Notes under the pieces: model-generated
What the model saw: the letters and a program-made list of their open reading frames with translations, nothing else
Database searches by the model: none
What the model was told of the DNA's origin: nothing
From: Pseudomonas sp. R84
Lineage (GTDB): Bacteria > Pseudomonadota > Gammaproteobacteria > Pseudomonadales > Pseudomonadaceae
DNA: 64,000 bases
Assembly: GCF_009834515.1 (NCBI RefSeq)
Contig: NZ_CP019426.1
Location: 4,267,501 to 4,331,500, forward strand
Reading direction: 5' to 3'
Shown: in pieces, positions 55,444 to 64,000 of the stretch
How positions within the stretch are numbered: position 1 is the first letter of the stretch
How the letters are laid out: each line of letters starts with the position of its first letter
Made by a program: the position numbers and the translations under genes

Positions 55444-55522
55444 TGTAGGAGCTGCCGCAGGCTGCGATCTTTTGACTTTAAAAAACAAGATCAAAAGATC
55501 GCAGCCTCCGGCAGCTCCTACA
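55444..55522. repeat. REPIN, GGAGCTGCCGCAGGCTGCGATC type
   Basis: TGTAGGAGCTGCCGCAGGCT and its inverse GCAGCCTCCGGCAGCTCCTA enclose GATCTTTTGA..TCAAAAGATC, in the divergent gap before the second receptor gene. Confidence 0.9.
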
Positions 55523-55671
55523 GAGGAATATGGGTTTTGAAGAGGTGATGACAAACCGATTGCAAACCGTTACTGAGAAAACCTATCATTTGCACCTGGA
55601 GTCGCATTTGCGCAAGGAGTTCCCGCGCCGCCCTTATTTTTCTCACCGGCCGTGCGCCTCCAGGTACATAC

Positions 55672-57876
55672 ATGCCCGCTCCAGCTCGACTCGCCGTCCC
55701 GTTTCGCCCGACGTTTCTCGCCCTGCTGTGCTCCCTGACTGTCACCGCTCACGCCGCTGAAGGCGATGCCAAAGCGCTGGTGCTGGACGACGTCAACGTC
55801 AATGCTCAAGCCCCGACGCCCAACGCCTTGCCCCCGGTTTACGCGGGTGGTCAGGTTGCCCGGGGTGGCCAGCTCGGCGTGCTCGGCAATCAGGACATGA
55901 TGGACGTACCATTCAGCGCCGCCTCTTATACCGAACAACTGATCCAGGATCAGCAGGCCGAAAACGTCGCCGACGTGCTGCTCAACGATTCGTCGGTGCG
56001 TCAGGCCTCCGGTTTCTCCAACCAGGCGCAGGTCTTCATGATTCGCGGACTGCCGCTCAACGGCGACGATATTTCCTATAACGGTCTCTACGGTGTGCTG
56101 CCACGGCAGATCATTTCCACCGACGCCTTGGAGCGCGTGGAAGTGTTCAAAGGCCCGAACGCCTTTATCAATGGCGTGACCCCGACCGGTTCCGGCATCG
56201 GCGGTGGCGTCAACCTGCAACCGAAGCGCGCCGGCGACGTGCCGCTGCGGCGTTACACCACCGACATCAACAGCGAAGGCCGTATCGGTCATCACTTCGA
56301 CATCGGCCAGCGCTTCGGTGAAGACAACCGCTTTGGCGCCCGGATCAACCTGGCCCAGCGTGAAGGTGACACCGGTATCGATCACGAGAATCAACGCTCG
56401 AAACTGTTCGCCATCGGCCTCGACTATCGCGGCGACGCCCTGCGCGTCTCCGGCGACTTCGCCTACCAGAAAGAGCGCGTCAACGGTGGCCGCAGCTCGG
56501 TCAACCTCGGCACCGCCACACACATTCCGGATGCGCCATCGGCCGACACCAACTACGCGCCGAAGTGGGGCTACACCGACATCGAAGACACCTTCGGCAT
56601 GCTTCGCGCCGAGTACGACCTGAACGACAACTGGACCGCCTACGCGGCCGGCGGCGCCAAGCACACCCGCGAAGTCGGGCGTTACAACTCGACCACTTTG
56701 GTTGGCAACAGCGGCGCGTCGTTTACCACGGGTTCGTTCGTCCCCCACGATGAAGACAACACCAGCGTCATGGCCGGCCTCAACGGCAAATTCAATACCG
56801 GCGCGATCAGCCACAAGCTCAACTTCGGCCTGACCGGAATCTGGGCCGAGCAGCGCAGCGCCTATGATTTCGACCTGACCCAATACGCCAACAACATCTA
56901 CCACCCGGTGCAGACGCCGTCGCCTGTGGGCAACTTTGCCGGTGGCGACTTGAATGATCCGGGCATCACCGGAAAGACCTTCAACCGCAGCATCGCGCTT
57001 TCCGACACCCTCGGTTTCTTCGATGATCGCCTGCTGGTCACCGCCGGCCTGCGTCGCCAGCAACTGGTGGTGCAAGGCTACAACTACGCCAGCTGGGGCA
57101 GCGGCGATCGCAAGTCGAGCTACGACGAGTCGATCACCACGCCGGTGTATGGCGTGGTGTTCAAGCCATGGGAACATGTGTCGTTCTACGCCAACCACAT
57201 CGAAGGCCTGGCTCAGGGCCCGACCTCGCCGACCAGCACCGGCGGCTTCCGCGTGACCAACGGCAACGAAGTCTATGCGCCGAAACGCTCCAAGCAGACC
57301 GAAGTCGGGGTGAAAGTCGACATGGGCACTTACGGCGCGAGCCTGGGTGTCTATCGCATCGAGCAACCAAGCGATGGTTACTGCGAAATCAACAGCCCCA
57401 CCACCTGCACCTACGTGCGTGAAGGCGAGCAGGTCAACAAAGGCGTGGAAATGAACGTGTTCGGCGAGCCGATCCAGGGCCTGCGCCTGATCAGCGGCCT
57501 GACCCTGATGGACACCGAACTGAAGAACACCCTCAACGGCGCCAACGACGGCAACCGTGCGATCGGGGTGCCGACCTTCCAGTTCAACGCTGGTGCGGAT
57601 TGGGACGTGCCGGGCCTGCAAGGCGTAGCGCTGAATGCGCGGATGCTGCGCACCGGCGGTCAATACGCCGATGCGGCGAACAATCTGAGCCTGCCGACCT
57701 GGAACCGCTTCGATGCGGGTGCGCGTTATGCGTTCAAGGTGTCGGAGAAGAACGTGACCGTGCGGCTGGGTGTAGAGAATCTGGCGAACAAGAAGTATTG
57801 GGAATCGGCTCAGGGTGGGTATCTGACTCAGGGTGAGCCACGAGTGGCGAAGTTGTCCGGCACTATTGATTTCTAA
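55672..57876 (+). CDS. TonB-dependent siderophore receptor
   Basis: 734-aa precursor, signal peptide ending at AHAA (residue 28). The plug contains FSAASYTEQLIQDQQAENVA, a typical TonB-dependent siderophore-receptor opening, and FMIRGLPLNGDDISYNGLYG and ERVEVFKGPNAFINGVTPTG. Barrel with C-terminal VAKLSGTIDF. It has no N-terminal signalling (STN) domain, so it is not coupled to a FecI-type sigma. Plug and length fit ferrichrome- or hydroxamate-type receptors such as FiuA/FhuA-like, but the ligand is not certain. The ribosome binding site is weak. Confidence 0.88.
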   Translation: MPAPARLAVPFRPTFLALLCSLTVTAHAAEGDAKALVLDDVNVNAQAPTPNALPPVYAGGQVARGGQLGVLGNQDMMDVPFSAASYTEQLIQDQQAENVADVLLNDSSVRQASGFSNQAQVFMIRGLPLNGDDISYNGLYGVLPRQIISTDALERVEVFKGPNAFINGVTPTGSGIGGGVNLQPKRAGDVPLRRYTTDINSEGRIGHHFDIGQRFGEDNRFGARINLAQREGDTGIDHENQRSKLFAIGLDYRGDALRVSGDFAYQKERVNGGRSSVNLGTATHIPDAPSADTNYAPKWGYTDIEDTFGMLRAEYDLNDNWTAYAAGGAKHTREVGRYNSTTLVGNSGASFTTGSFVPHDEDNTSVMAGLNGKFNTGAISHKLNFGLTGIWAEQRSAYDFDLTQYANNIYHPVQTPSPVGNFAGGDLNDPGITGKTFNRSIALSDTLGFFDDRLLVTAGLRRQQLVVQGYNYASWGSGDRKSSYDESITTPVYGVVFKPWEHVSFYANHIEGLAQGPTSPTSTGGFRVTNGNEVYAPKRSKQTEVGVKVDMGTYGASLGVYRIEQPSDGYCEINSPTTCTYVREGEQVNKGVEMNVFGEPIQGLRLISGLTLMDTELKNTLNGANDGNRAIGVPTFQFNAGADWDVPGLQGVALNARMLRTGGQYADAANNLSLPTWNRFDAGARYAFKVSEKNVTVRLGVENLANKKYWESAQGGYLTQGEPRVAKLSGTIDF

Positions 57877-57882
57877 GGCTGA

Positions 57883-58078
57883 AAAGCCCCTCATCGGAAC
57901 GCCGCCCGCCTAACCCTCTCCCGGAGGGAGAGGGGACTGATTGCGGTGTTCTTTCGAAGTACACCGACGTGTGCCATCGAGTCGAACTCAGGTTCTGAAA
58001 AGCCCCCAAATCGGCTACCTTTCCCCCTCGCCCCCTTGGGGGCGGTCCGACGTTTCGGGAGGGCTGGGGTGAGGGGGT
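57883..58078. repeat. Long imperfect palindrome (CCCTCACCC...GGGTGAGGG element)
   Basis: Same design as at 5341: AAAGCCCCTCATCGGAACGC and TAACCCTCTCCCGGAGGGAG at the left, CCCTCGCCCCC..GGGAGGGCTGGGGTGAGG at the right. The left arm is altered by an inserted ATCGGAACGCCGCCCGCC. It fills most of the gap between the receptor and monooxygenase genes. Confidence 0.75.
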
Positions 58079-58221
58079 AAATTTCACTACCGCCAAAACC
58101 TTCCCGCCGAACACCTGAAAACAGGCCTCACTACTACGGGGCCTTTTTCCGTCTGGCCGATCCACTGGCCACCCTCGCCTGCTGATCCATACTTGCTGCA
58201 CAGCAAACGGAGGACAGGCCC

Positions 58222-59751
58222 ATGAACCGCAGCGACGTCCTGATCATCGGCGCCGGCCCGACCGGGCTGGTACTGGCCCTGTGGCTGAGCAAACTCGGCG
58301 TGCGCGTGCGCATCATCGATAAAACCTCCGCACCCGGCACCACATCGCGGGCCCTGGCGGTGCAGGCGCGCACCCTCGAGTTGTACCGGCAACTGGACCT
58401 CGCCGACACAGTGGTGCGCAACGGCCATCGGGTCGCGGCGGCGACTTTCTGGGTCAACGGCAAACCGGTCGCGCAGTTGCCACTGAACCGCATCGGCGCA
58501 GGCCTGACGCCCTACGCGTTCGTCGAAATCTTCCCGCAGGATCAACACGAACGGCTGCTGATCGAGCGTCTCGAGGACTACGGCGTCACGGTCGAGCGCG
58601 ACACCACACTGGAAAGCTTCGAAGAAACCGGCGACGGCCTCACCGCGCATTTGCGCCTGCCCGATGGCGAGCAGGAAATCTGCCAGGCCTGTTATCTGGC
58701 CGGCTGTGACGGCGCCCGCTCAGTCGTGCGCAAAACCCTCGACACCGGTTTCCCCGGCGGCACTTATCAGCAGATTTTCTACGTGGCCGACGTCAAGGCC
58801 AGCGGCCCGGCAATGAACGGCGAATTGCACCTGGATCTGGATGAAGCGGACTTTCTCGCCGTGTTTCCTCTCGCCGGCGAAGGCCGCGCAAGGCTAATCG
58901 GCACCGTGCGTGATGAACGTGCGGATCGCGCCGAAACCCTGGAATTTTCCGATGTCAGCAGCCGTGCCATCGATCACTTGAAAGTGCATATCGAAGATGT
59001 GCACTGGTTCTCGACCTACCGCGTGCATCACCGCGTGGCCGAGCATTTTCGCAGTGGTCGCGCGTTTCTGCTCGGCGATGCCGCGCATGTGCACAGCCCG
59101 GCGGGTGGTCAGGGCATGAACACCGGCATCGGCGACGCGATCAATCTGGCGTGGAAACTTGCCGCTGTGCTCAGCGGCGCCGCCGAGCCGAGCCTGCTCG
59201 ACAGCTACGAAACCGAACGCATTGCCTTCGCCCGCCGATTAGTGTCGACCACCGATAAAGTCTTCAGCTTCGTCACCGCCGAGGGGCGCATGGCTGACTT
59301 GCTGCGCATGCGCGTGGCACCGTTTCTGATCCCGAAAATGGCCTCGTTCGAGGCCAGTCGCGAGTTCCTTTTTCGCACTGTGTCGCAAGTCACCCTCAAC
59401 TATCGCGGTATGCCGCTGAGCCAGGGCGCAGCCGGCCACGTGCACGGCGGTGACCGTTTGCCGTGGGCGCATGATGGTGAGGGGGATAATTACGAATCGC
59501 TCAGACAGCCGTGCTGGCAGGTGCATGTCTACGGCGACACCAGCGACGAAATGATTGCCTGGTGCCACGAACATCACTTGCCGCTGCATGTGTTCGACTG
59601 GCGGCCGGCGTTTGACACGGCGGGGTTGGGGCGAAACGGTTTTTACCTGCTGCGCCCGGATACCTATGTGGCGATTGCCGATAACAGTGCGGATCCGAAG
59701 GTGATCGAACGCTACTTTCGGGAGCATGGTGTCCGACCTTACTTTCCTTGA
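58222..59751 (+). CDS. FAD-dependent monooxygenase (PheA/TfdB family)
   Basis: 509 aa. The FAD-binding GxGxxG is VLIIGAGPTGLVLAL at about 7-20. The DG motif is YLAGCDGARSVVRK (near 160-170) and the GD motif is FLLGDAAHVHSPAGGQGMNTG near 285-300. A C-terminal thioredoxin-like region follows (about 400-509). Such enzymes hydroxylate phenols or aromatic polyketides with NAD(P)H and O2. GGAGGACAGG is a strong ribosome binding site. No degradation cluster adjoins it, so the substrate is open. Confidence 0.88.
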   Translation: MNRSDVLIIGAGPTGLVLALWLSKLGVRVRIIDKTSAPGTTSRALAVQARTLELYRQLDLADTVVRNGHRVAAATFWVNGKPVAQLPLNRIGAGLTPYAFVEIFPQDQHERLLIERLEDYGVTVERDTTLESFEETGDGLTAHLRLPDGEQEICQACYLAGCDGARSVVRKTLDTGFPGGTYQQIFYVADVKASGPAMNGELHLDLDEADFLAVFPLAGEGRARLIGTVRDERADRAETLEFSDVSSRAIDHLKVHIEDVHWFSTYRVHHRVAEHFRSGRAFLLGDAAHVHSPAGGQGMNTGIGDAINLAWKLAAVLSGAAEPSLLDSYETERIAFARRLVSTTDKVFSFVTAEGRMADLLRMRVAPFLIPKMASFEASREFLFRTVSQVTLNYRGMPLSQGAAGHVHGGDRLPWAHDGEGDNYESLRQPCWQVHVYGDTSDEMIAWCHEHHLPLHVFDWRPAFDTAGLGRNGFYLLRPDTYVAIADNSADPKVIERYFREHGVRPYFP

Positions 59752-59883
59752 ACTCGATGGCGTATTCAGCATGACACTTCAGCATGCCAGCATTATGCTA
59801 CCGTCTACCGCCGTTCACTCCCGCGATGTTGCCTGATTGAAAAATCGTAGAACCGCAAAATACATCCTTATAAGGACTGATAC

Positions 59884-61614
59884 ATGCTAGGGATTTTGGT
59901 ATATCTCGTCGCTGCAGTATTGATTTTATTTTTCTACGTTCTGGTATTTCCAACACAGGACTTCTTCTATCAACTGATTGGCGCGTTGATTGTTAGTCTT
60001 CTGGTCTGGGACATGACCACCAAGCGATACCTGCTAAAAATCAGCAGAATCTTCGCCATCCAATGGGAACGGCAAACCGAGCAGTTTTTCTGCGCCCCCA
60101 GCGAAACGAAACTGACAAAGCTGAAGCTTTTTCGACGTAAAAGAAACGACGAAATCACACCTGTCTATATCGAGAAGCTCTCCGTTAAATCTTCTGCAGC
60201 CATGATAGTCACGCTGCAGGGTGAAAAGAACGTCAAGCAGGCCGCGACTCTTGGCTTTCAACATTTCAAAGTCCTCGCGCAAAAAGCCGCCAAATGGCAG
60301 GCTTATCGCAAGTATCTTCTCAGGGAGGCCACCGTGGACTTCCCACTAATACACAAAATTGCCGACACACTTGCTCCTCCCTCAGAATACGTGACCGGCG
60401 ACGACCTTAAACTCACCTCCGACAACGATTTCCTCAAGAGACTGGCAACAACCAGTAAAGAGGTCGTGCACATATTCACCACAACGTCGCAGCTCTCCTC
60501 GGACTTCATCACCACCGTTGCCAATCACAAGAAAGATATAAAAACCCTGCACTTTTATATTTGCAGTCCTTATATCCAGAGTCATAAGTCTCTGCTCGAC
60601 CTGACGCAAGAATATGAAAATCCTGCCTTCACCCGGCAGAAGGGACAATTCGTATGCAACGACGATGACAGCGTTCATGTCGAAGCCGATATGGTTCGCC
60701 GCATGATCAAGATTCTCGGCGCGATTCGCGAACTTGCCAGGCTGACGAACCAAGTCAACATCGAACTACACTTCTTCACTCAGCGTTATCCGGGCGTCAA
60801 GATCAAGGCACTGGAGCAAAAAGGCTACGCGCAGATACAACCAGGTCCTCTTTCCTACGCCAACAACCTTTATCGGTTTGCCGTTGATGTGAAGGAGTCT
60901 GAACATAACCAGTTACTGCAAAAAGACCTGGCAGCCTTCCGCCAGAGTGGCAAGATCGAGACCATTGAGTTGAAGGCTTCGTCAGGCAAACCCGTTGGCG
61001 AGCAAGCCGTCAAAGAAATGTGCCAATGGCTTTGCAGCCGGGGCATGACGGAGAAGAAACTGCAAGCAATGCATTCGCGAATCAAGGACATTGCCAAAGA
61101 CGCTGACTCGGACAAGATCATCAACGACATCTTTCTCAGGCTTGAAAAGGTAACCGACGTTCTTGCGCAAGGTGATCAGGTCTGTGAAGTGCTTGCGCCC
61201 GATGGTTCGGTGACTCATTTCTCCACAGGATTGATCATTGAAAAAGACGACAAGTTGCTGCTGATAAAAAAGGCTGACCCCTTCTACAAAGAAAAATACA
61301 GCATTGTCGCCGGACACGTGAACCGCCATGAGACGCCTGTAGAAGCGATCAAACGGGAAGTTTATGAAGAGCTGGGATTAACCCTGAGTAACCCGCGACT
61401 GATCACGCCAGCCTTCGAACTCAACGATGCCTGCCGTCATAACGCGGACCGACACCTCTGGTTTGTCTTCAAGGCCGATTTACCGGATGGTGACTATCAA
61501 CTCGACAGCAGCGAAATCAGCAAGACCAAACTTGTCCCTATAGCCGACCTCAAGGCAGACCTTCTGACCCCAGGTGCACTTGGCGTAATGAAGAAATTGA
61601 GTTATATGCCATGA
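59884..61614 (+). CDS. Membrane-anchored protein with C-terminal Nudix hydrolase domain
   Basis: 576 aa. Two hydrophobic segments at the N-terminus (about 3-22 and 28-42) anchor it in the inner membrane. A cytosolic middle region (about 50-430) has no motif I recognise; it includes VHIFTTTSQLSSDF, TLHFYICSPYIQSHK and NIELHFFTQRYPGVKIKAL, alternating beta/helix as in a ligand-sensing alpha/beta domain. The C-terminal Nudix domain (about 440-570) has a perfect box from G477 through E483, R491-E492 and E495-E496 to G498. AAGGACTG precedes the ATG. The stop overlaps the next start (ATGA). The DNA is more A/T-rich than the flanking genes. Confidence 0.8.
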   Translation: MLGILVYLVAAVLILFFYVLVFPTQDFFYQLIGALIVSLLVWDMTTKRYLLKISRIFAIQWERQTEQFFCAPSETKLTKLKLFRRKRNDEITPVYIEKLSVKSSAAMIVTLQGEKNVKQAATLGFQHFKVLAQKAAKWQAYRKYLLREATVDFPLIHKIADTLAPPSEYVTGDDLKLTSDNDFLKRLATTSKEVVHIFTTTSQLSSDFITTVANHKKDIKTLHFYICSPYIQSHKSLLDLTQEYENPAFTRQKGQFVCNDDDSVHVEADMVRRMIKILGAIRELARLTNQVNIELHFFTQRYPGVKIKALEQKGYAQIQPGPLSYANNLYRFAVDVKESEHNQLLQKDLAAFRQSGKIETIELKASSGKPVGEQAVKEMCQWLCSRGMTEKKLQAMHSRIKDIAKDADSDKIINDIFLRLEKVTDVLAQGDQVCEVLAPDGSVTHFSTGLIIEKDDKLLLIKKADPFYKEKYSIVAGHVNRHETPVEAIKREVYEELGLTLSNPRLITPAFELNDACRHNADRHLWFVFKADLPDGDYQLDSSEISKTKLVPIADLKADLLTPGALGVMKKLSYMP

Positions 61615-62330
61615 CGATCGTCATCAAATTGCCCGGTGCAGGCATGATCAAGAAGGGGCCGTCGACCTCGAGTATCGACTGGCTAAGCTACCGCGATTAT
61701 CGGATCGACGCCGACTTTTACCGTGATCTTCTCAAACTGATTTCATCTCAGGATAACACTCAACAATGGGTGATCGTTTCCGGCGGAGTGGGCTCGCACC
61801 TGCAGACCAACTTCGCCAGAGAAATGCATGCCAGCGCTGACGAGCTGAAAGCGATTGGTACCGATCACGTGCGAACGCTGCAGAAAGTCTTCCTCTCGTA
61901 CTGCAGCAGATCTGGCGCCAGCGTGCATGAAGTACTGGTGCCCGTCACCGAGCTGAATGCTGTTATGGCGGACAGCCGCGCAACGATCTTCTTTGTCGAT
62001 CCAGACATTCGTTATGCCTCCACCGATACTTTGGCAGCCGCAGCAGCTCAAGCCATCGCGGCAGACAAGTTGATCGTCTTCAAAGCCAAGGTTCCGGTTT
62101 TCTCAGCCGGGTTCCCCACTCCGACTCGCATCGAAAAATGGCCGATAGCCGATCTCGGAGCGCGCGCAGAATCATTCGAAGCACAGAACCCTGGGCATTA
62201 CATCATGGACAGCGCATCGGTGCAGATCATCCGCAGCGCTGGAATTTCGACCTGGCTGCTTGCCCCGGATAACTATATAGCCCTGTTTGATCCCGAGCAG
62301 TGCGAGAGTGCCACGGAGATAGTGCTATGA
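61611..62330 (+). CDS. Amino-acid-kinase superfamily protein, UMP-kinase-like
   Basis: 239 aa, close to PyrH (about 240). The N-terminal phosphate-binding strand is VIKLPGAGMIKKG, followed by WVIVSGGVGSH (55-63) in place of PyrH's GGGN motif. The acceptor/ATP region TDTLAAAAAQAIAADKLIVF (138-157) corresponds to the DTTAA...GAD segment, and the last third has HYIMDSASVQIIRSAGIST like PyrH's MDxxA. This supports a nucleoside-monophosphate kinase fold. Its sequence is clearly not the housekeeping PyrH. It is coupled by ATGA overlaps to genes on both sides. Confidence 0.7.
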   Translation: MTIVIKLPGAGMIKKGPSTSSIDWLSYRDYRIDADFYRDLLKLISSQDNTQQWVIVSGGVGSHLQTNFAREMHASADELKAIGTDHVRTLQKVFLSYCSRSGASVHEVLVPVTELNAVMADSRATIFFVDPDIRYASTDTLAAAAAQAIAADKLIVFKAKVPVFSAGFPTPTRIEKWPIADLGARAESFEAQNPGHYIMDSASVQIIRSAGISTWLLAPDNYIALFDPEQCESATEIVL

Positions 62331-62890
62331 GTGTCTGGAGCGATACCGACATCCTCAACGGGCATAATGGTGAAGATTTGCAGATAGTTGACTTCAATCC
62401 TGATTGTCTGCGCTCTTCCAGCTATCTGTTGCGCTTGCACGACCGAATGCTGGTTCGACAATCGACCGCTGTCACCATCGATAGCCGTTCGACTGACACC
62501 GCCGCGTTATTCACCGAAGTCCAAATACCGCCAGAAGGGTATGTACTCGAGCCGGGGGTGCTTTACCTCGCCTCGTCCGTGGAAAGACTGCGGCTGGGGA
62601 ACAACGTATGTGCCGAGATGGGTCTGTTGTCCTGCTATGCACGCATTGGCATGAATCTGAACTTTGGCTCCAACTTTATCGCCGCGACCTTCGGCGAGCG
62701 CGAGCCCTCGAGATTGACACTCGAGATCATTAATCTGTCGCGAGATAACATTCGCCTGTATCCCGGTGTCAAGCTCTGTCACCTGCGTGTGCATCAGCAA
62801 CGCTCCCCCAGCCGCACTACCTACTCAGGGATTTATGCAGCCGGGGAGCAGACACTACCGACAAACTTCAACCTCAAGCCAGCCCGCTAG
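62327..62890 (+). CDS. dCTP deaminase-family protein
   Basis: 187 aa, start at 62327 in an ATGA overlap with the kinase gene. Matches the dUTPase/dCTP-deaminase fold: LRSSSYLLRLHDR (substrate loop), LEPGVLYLASSVERLRL, then SCYARIGMNLNFGSN and RLTLEIINLSRDNIRLYPG. Catalytic positions of E. coli Dcd (S111, R115, E138) correspond to S102, R106 and E133, all conserved. It should convert dCTP to dUTP (or a related nucleotide). It differs from the housekeeping enzyme outside these motifs and ends 18 bp before convergent hemB. Confidence 0.83.
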   Translation: MSVWSDTDILNGHNGEDLQIVDFNPDCLRSSSYLLRLHDRMLVRQSTAVTIDSRSTDTAALFTEVQIPPEGYVLEPGVLYLASSVERLRLGNNVCAEMGLLSCYARIGMNLNFGSNFIAATFGEREPSRLTLEIINLSRDNIRLYPGVKLCHLRVHQQRSPSRTTYSGIYAAGEQTLPTNFNLKPAR

Positions 62891-62908
62891 GTGCTGGCGG
62901 CGGGCTAT

Positions 62909-63883
62909 CTAGATCCCGGCCAGCGCCAGATCCATCGCAAAGTAAGTGAAGATCAGATCCGCACCCGCGCGCTTGATCGCGCCGAGGCTTTCACGGACCA
63001 CGCGATCCTCATCGATCGCCCCGGCCTGTGCGCCGAACTTGATCATCGCGTACTCACCACTGACCTGATACGCCGCCAGCGGCAGGTTCGAGGCTTCGCG
63101 GATGTCGCGGATGATGTCGAGGTACGCGCCAGCCGGTTTGACCATCAGCGCGTCGGCACCTTCTTGCTCGTCGAGCAGTGATTCGCGCAAGGCTTCGCGG
63201 CGGTTCATCGGGTTCATCTGATAGCTTTTGCGGTCGCCTTTCAGCGCGCTGCCACCGGCTTCGCGGAACGGGCCGTACAGTGCCGAAGCAAATTTGGTCG
63301 AGTAGGCCATGATCGGAATCTGGGTGAAGCCGGCCGCGTCCAGTGCCTGGCGAATCGCCCGCACCTGACCGTCCATCGCCGCCGACGGCGCGATCACATC
63401 AGCACCGGCACGCGCCGCTGCCACGGCTTGTTTGCCGAGGTTGATCAGGGTCTGGTCATTGTCGACTTCATGGTTGTGCATCACGCCGCAGTGGCCGTGA
63501 TCGGTGTATTCGCAGAAGCAGGTGTCGGACATCACGATCATCTCCGGCACGGCATCCTTGGCAATGCGCGACATGCGCGAGACCAGACCGTCGTCGCGCC
63601 AGGTGTCGCTGCCGTTGCTGTCCAGATGGTGGGACACGCCGAAGGTCATCACCGACTTGACGCCGGCACGGGCATAACGCTCGATTTCGCTGGCCAGTTT
63701 GCGCTCGGGAATGCGCATCACCCCGGGCATGCTCTTGATCGGCACGAAGTCATCGATTTCTTCCTCGACGAAAATCGGCAGGACCAGATCGTTCAGGCTG
63801 AATTCGGTTTCCTGGAACAGGCTGCGCAGGCTCGCATTGCGGCGCAGACGGCGGGGACGTGCTTCGGGGAACTGACTGGACAT
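62909..63883 (-). CDS. hemB: Delta-aminolevulinic acid dehydratase (porphobilinogen synthase)
   Basis: 324 aa from the ATG at 63883 (GGAAAGG upstream); an in-frame extension upstream is not supported. The active-site lysines are in [17 protein letters not shown] (Schiff base helper) and [15 protein letters not shown] (Schiff base). [14 protein letters not shown] holds the metal-binding cysteines/aspartates. It condenses two 5-aminolevulinate to porphobilinogen in heme synthesis. Its neighbours on the other side are outside the window. Confidence 0.96.
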   Translation of the reverse strand: MSSQFPEARPRRLRRNASLRSLFQETEFSLNDLVLPIFVEEEIDDFVPIKSMPGVMRIPERKLASEIERYARAGVKSVMTFGVSHHLDSNGSDTWRDDGLVSRMSRIAKDAVPEMIVMSDTCFCEYTDHGHCGVMHNHEVDNDQTLINLGKQAVAAARAGADVIAPSAAMDGQVRAIRQALDAAGFTQIPIMAYSTKFASALYGPFREAGGSALKGDRKSYQMNPMNRREALRESLLDEQEGADALMVKPAGAYLDIIRDIREASNLPLAAYQVSGEYAMIKFGAQAGAIDEDRVVRESLGAIKRAGADLIFTYFAMDLALAGI

Positions 63884-64000
63884 GGGGGCCTTTCCTGAAA
63901 ACGGCAGATGAGACGAAAGTCGTAGGGGGCGAAGCTTATGCCTTGCGGGGGTTGGGGTACAAACCTGGATCAATCAAGAGTGCATTACTGGGGGTGTAAT

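Noticed and set aside
55570-57894. 774-codon frame opposite the siderophore receptor
   Set aside because: Long antisense frames are common in high-GC DNA; the plus-strand frame has a signal peptide, plug and barrel motifs and a C-terminal Phe, the other has none.
59884-62890. Prophage or integrative element carrying the nucleotide cassette
   Set aside because: No integrase, tRNA junction or direct repeats could be seen at its edges; only composition suggests transfer.

Overview
The window looks like a chromosomal segment of a fluorescent-group Pseudomonas. The pointers are the tig/tRNA/folD arrangement, an intrinsic AmpR-AmpC pair, SstT, a PolB-type DNA polymerase II, HemB, many small Pseudomonas-type lipoproteins and disordered proteins, high G+C coding sequence, and several classes of REP/REPIN palindromes of the kind common in P. 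fluorescens relatives. The genus call is an inference from gene content; no 16S or housekeeping alignment was possible.

Layout: 1-5.3 kb holds the start of trigger factor (tig, minus strand), a four-tRNA operon (Arg-His-Leu-His, minus), folD, pbpG and several small genes. 5.3-20 kb is ordinary core and shell genome: a TerC protein, NhaR regulator, MFS pump, SstT serine/threonine symporter, DUF1993, YceH, a cupin, a shikimate dehydrogenase-like enzyme, a PxPV-repeat protein, an AI-2E/PerM permease, TrhP/YegQ, and a LysR/EamA pair. 20-24 kb is a glucarate/galactarate catabolic unit (FadR-type regulator, MFS permease, glucarate dehydratase) with TTGT-N3-ACAA operators. 24-26 kb is ampR-ampC. 26.2-28.5 kb carries a DUF6124-type gene with an elaborate structured leader, divergent from an orphan SMC/RecF-like ATPase. 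28.6-39.8 kb is a mix of small enzymes and transporters, including galM, an aldo/keto reductase, DUF1810, polB, a CBS protein and a GST.

39.8-51.6 kb is an envelope uptake locus. After a 1.1-kb gene-poor stretch come tonB-exbB-exbD, a large TonB-dependent receptor, and yejA-yejB-yejE-yejF. Together they could carry a peptide-like substrate across both membranes. 51.7-54.3 kb has a DUF3455 protein, an ECF sigma/anti-sigma pair and a secreted protein made of nine 13-residue repeats. 54.3-59.8 kb has a DUF1615 lipoprotein, a second (siderophore-type) TonB-dependent receptor and a PheA/TfdB-type flavin monooxygenase.

59.9-62.9 kb is the most unusual part: three genes joined by ATGA overlaps, more A/T-rich than their surroundings. 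They encode a membrane-anchored protein ending in a perfect Nudix box, an amino-acid-kinase/UMP-kinase-like protein, and a dCTP-deaminase-fold protein with its catalytic residues intact. The cassette sits between the monooxygenase gene and hemB. It reads as a compact nucleotide-metabolism module and is my main candidate for an undescribed system, possibly anti-phage or nucleotide signalling.
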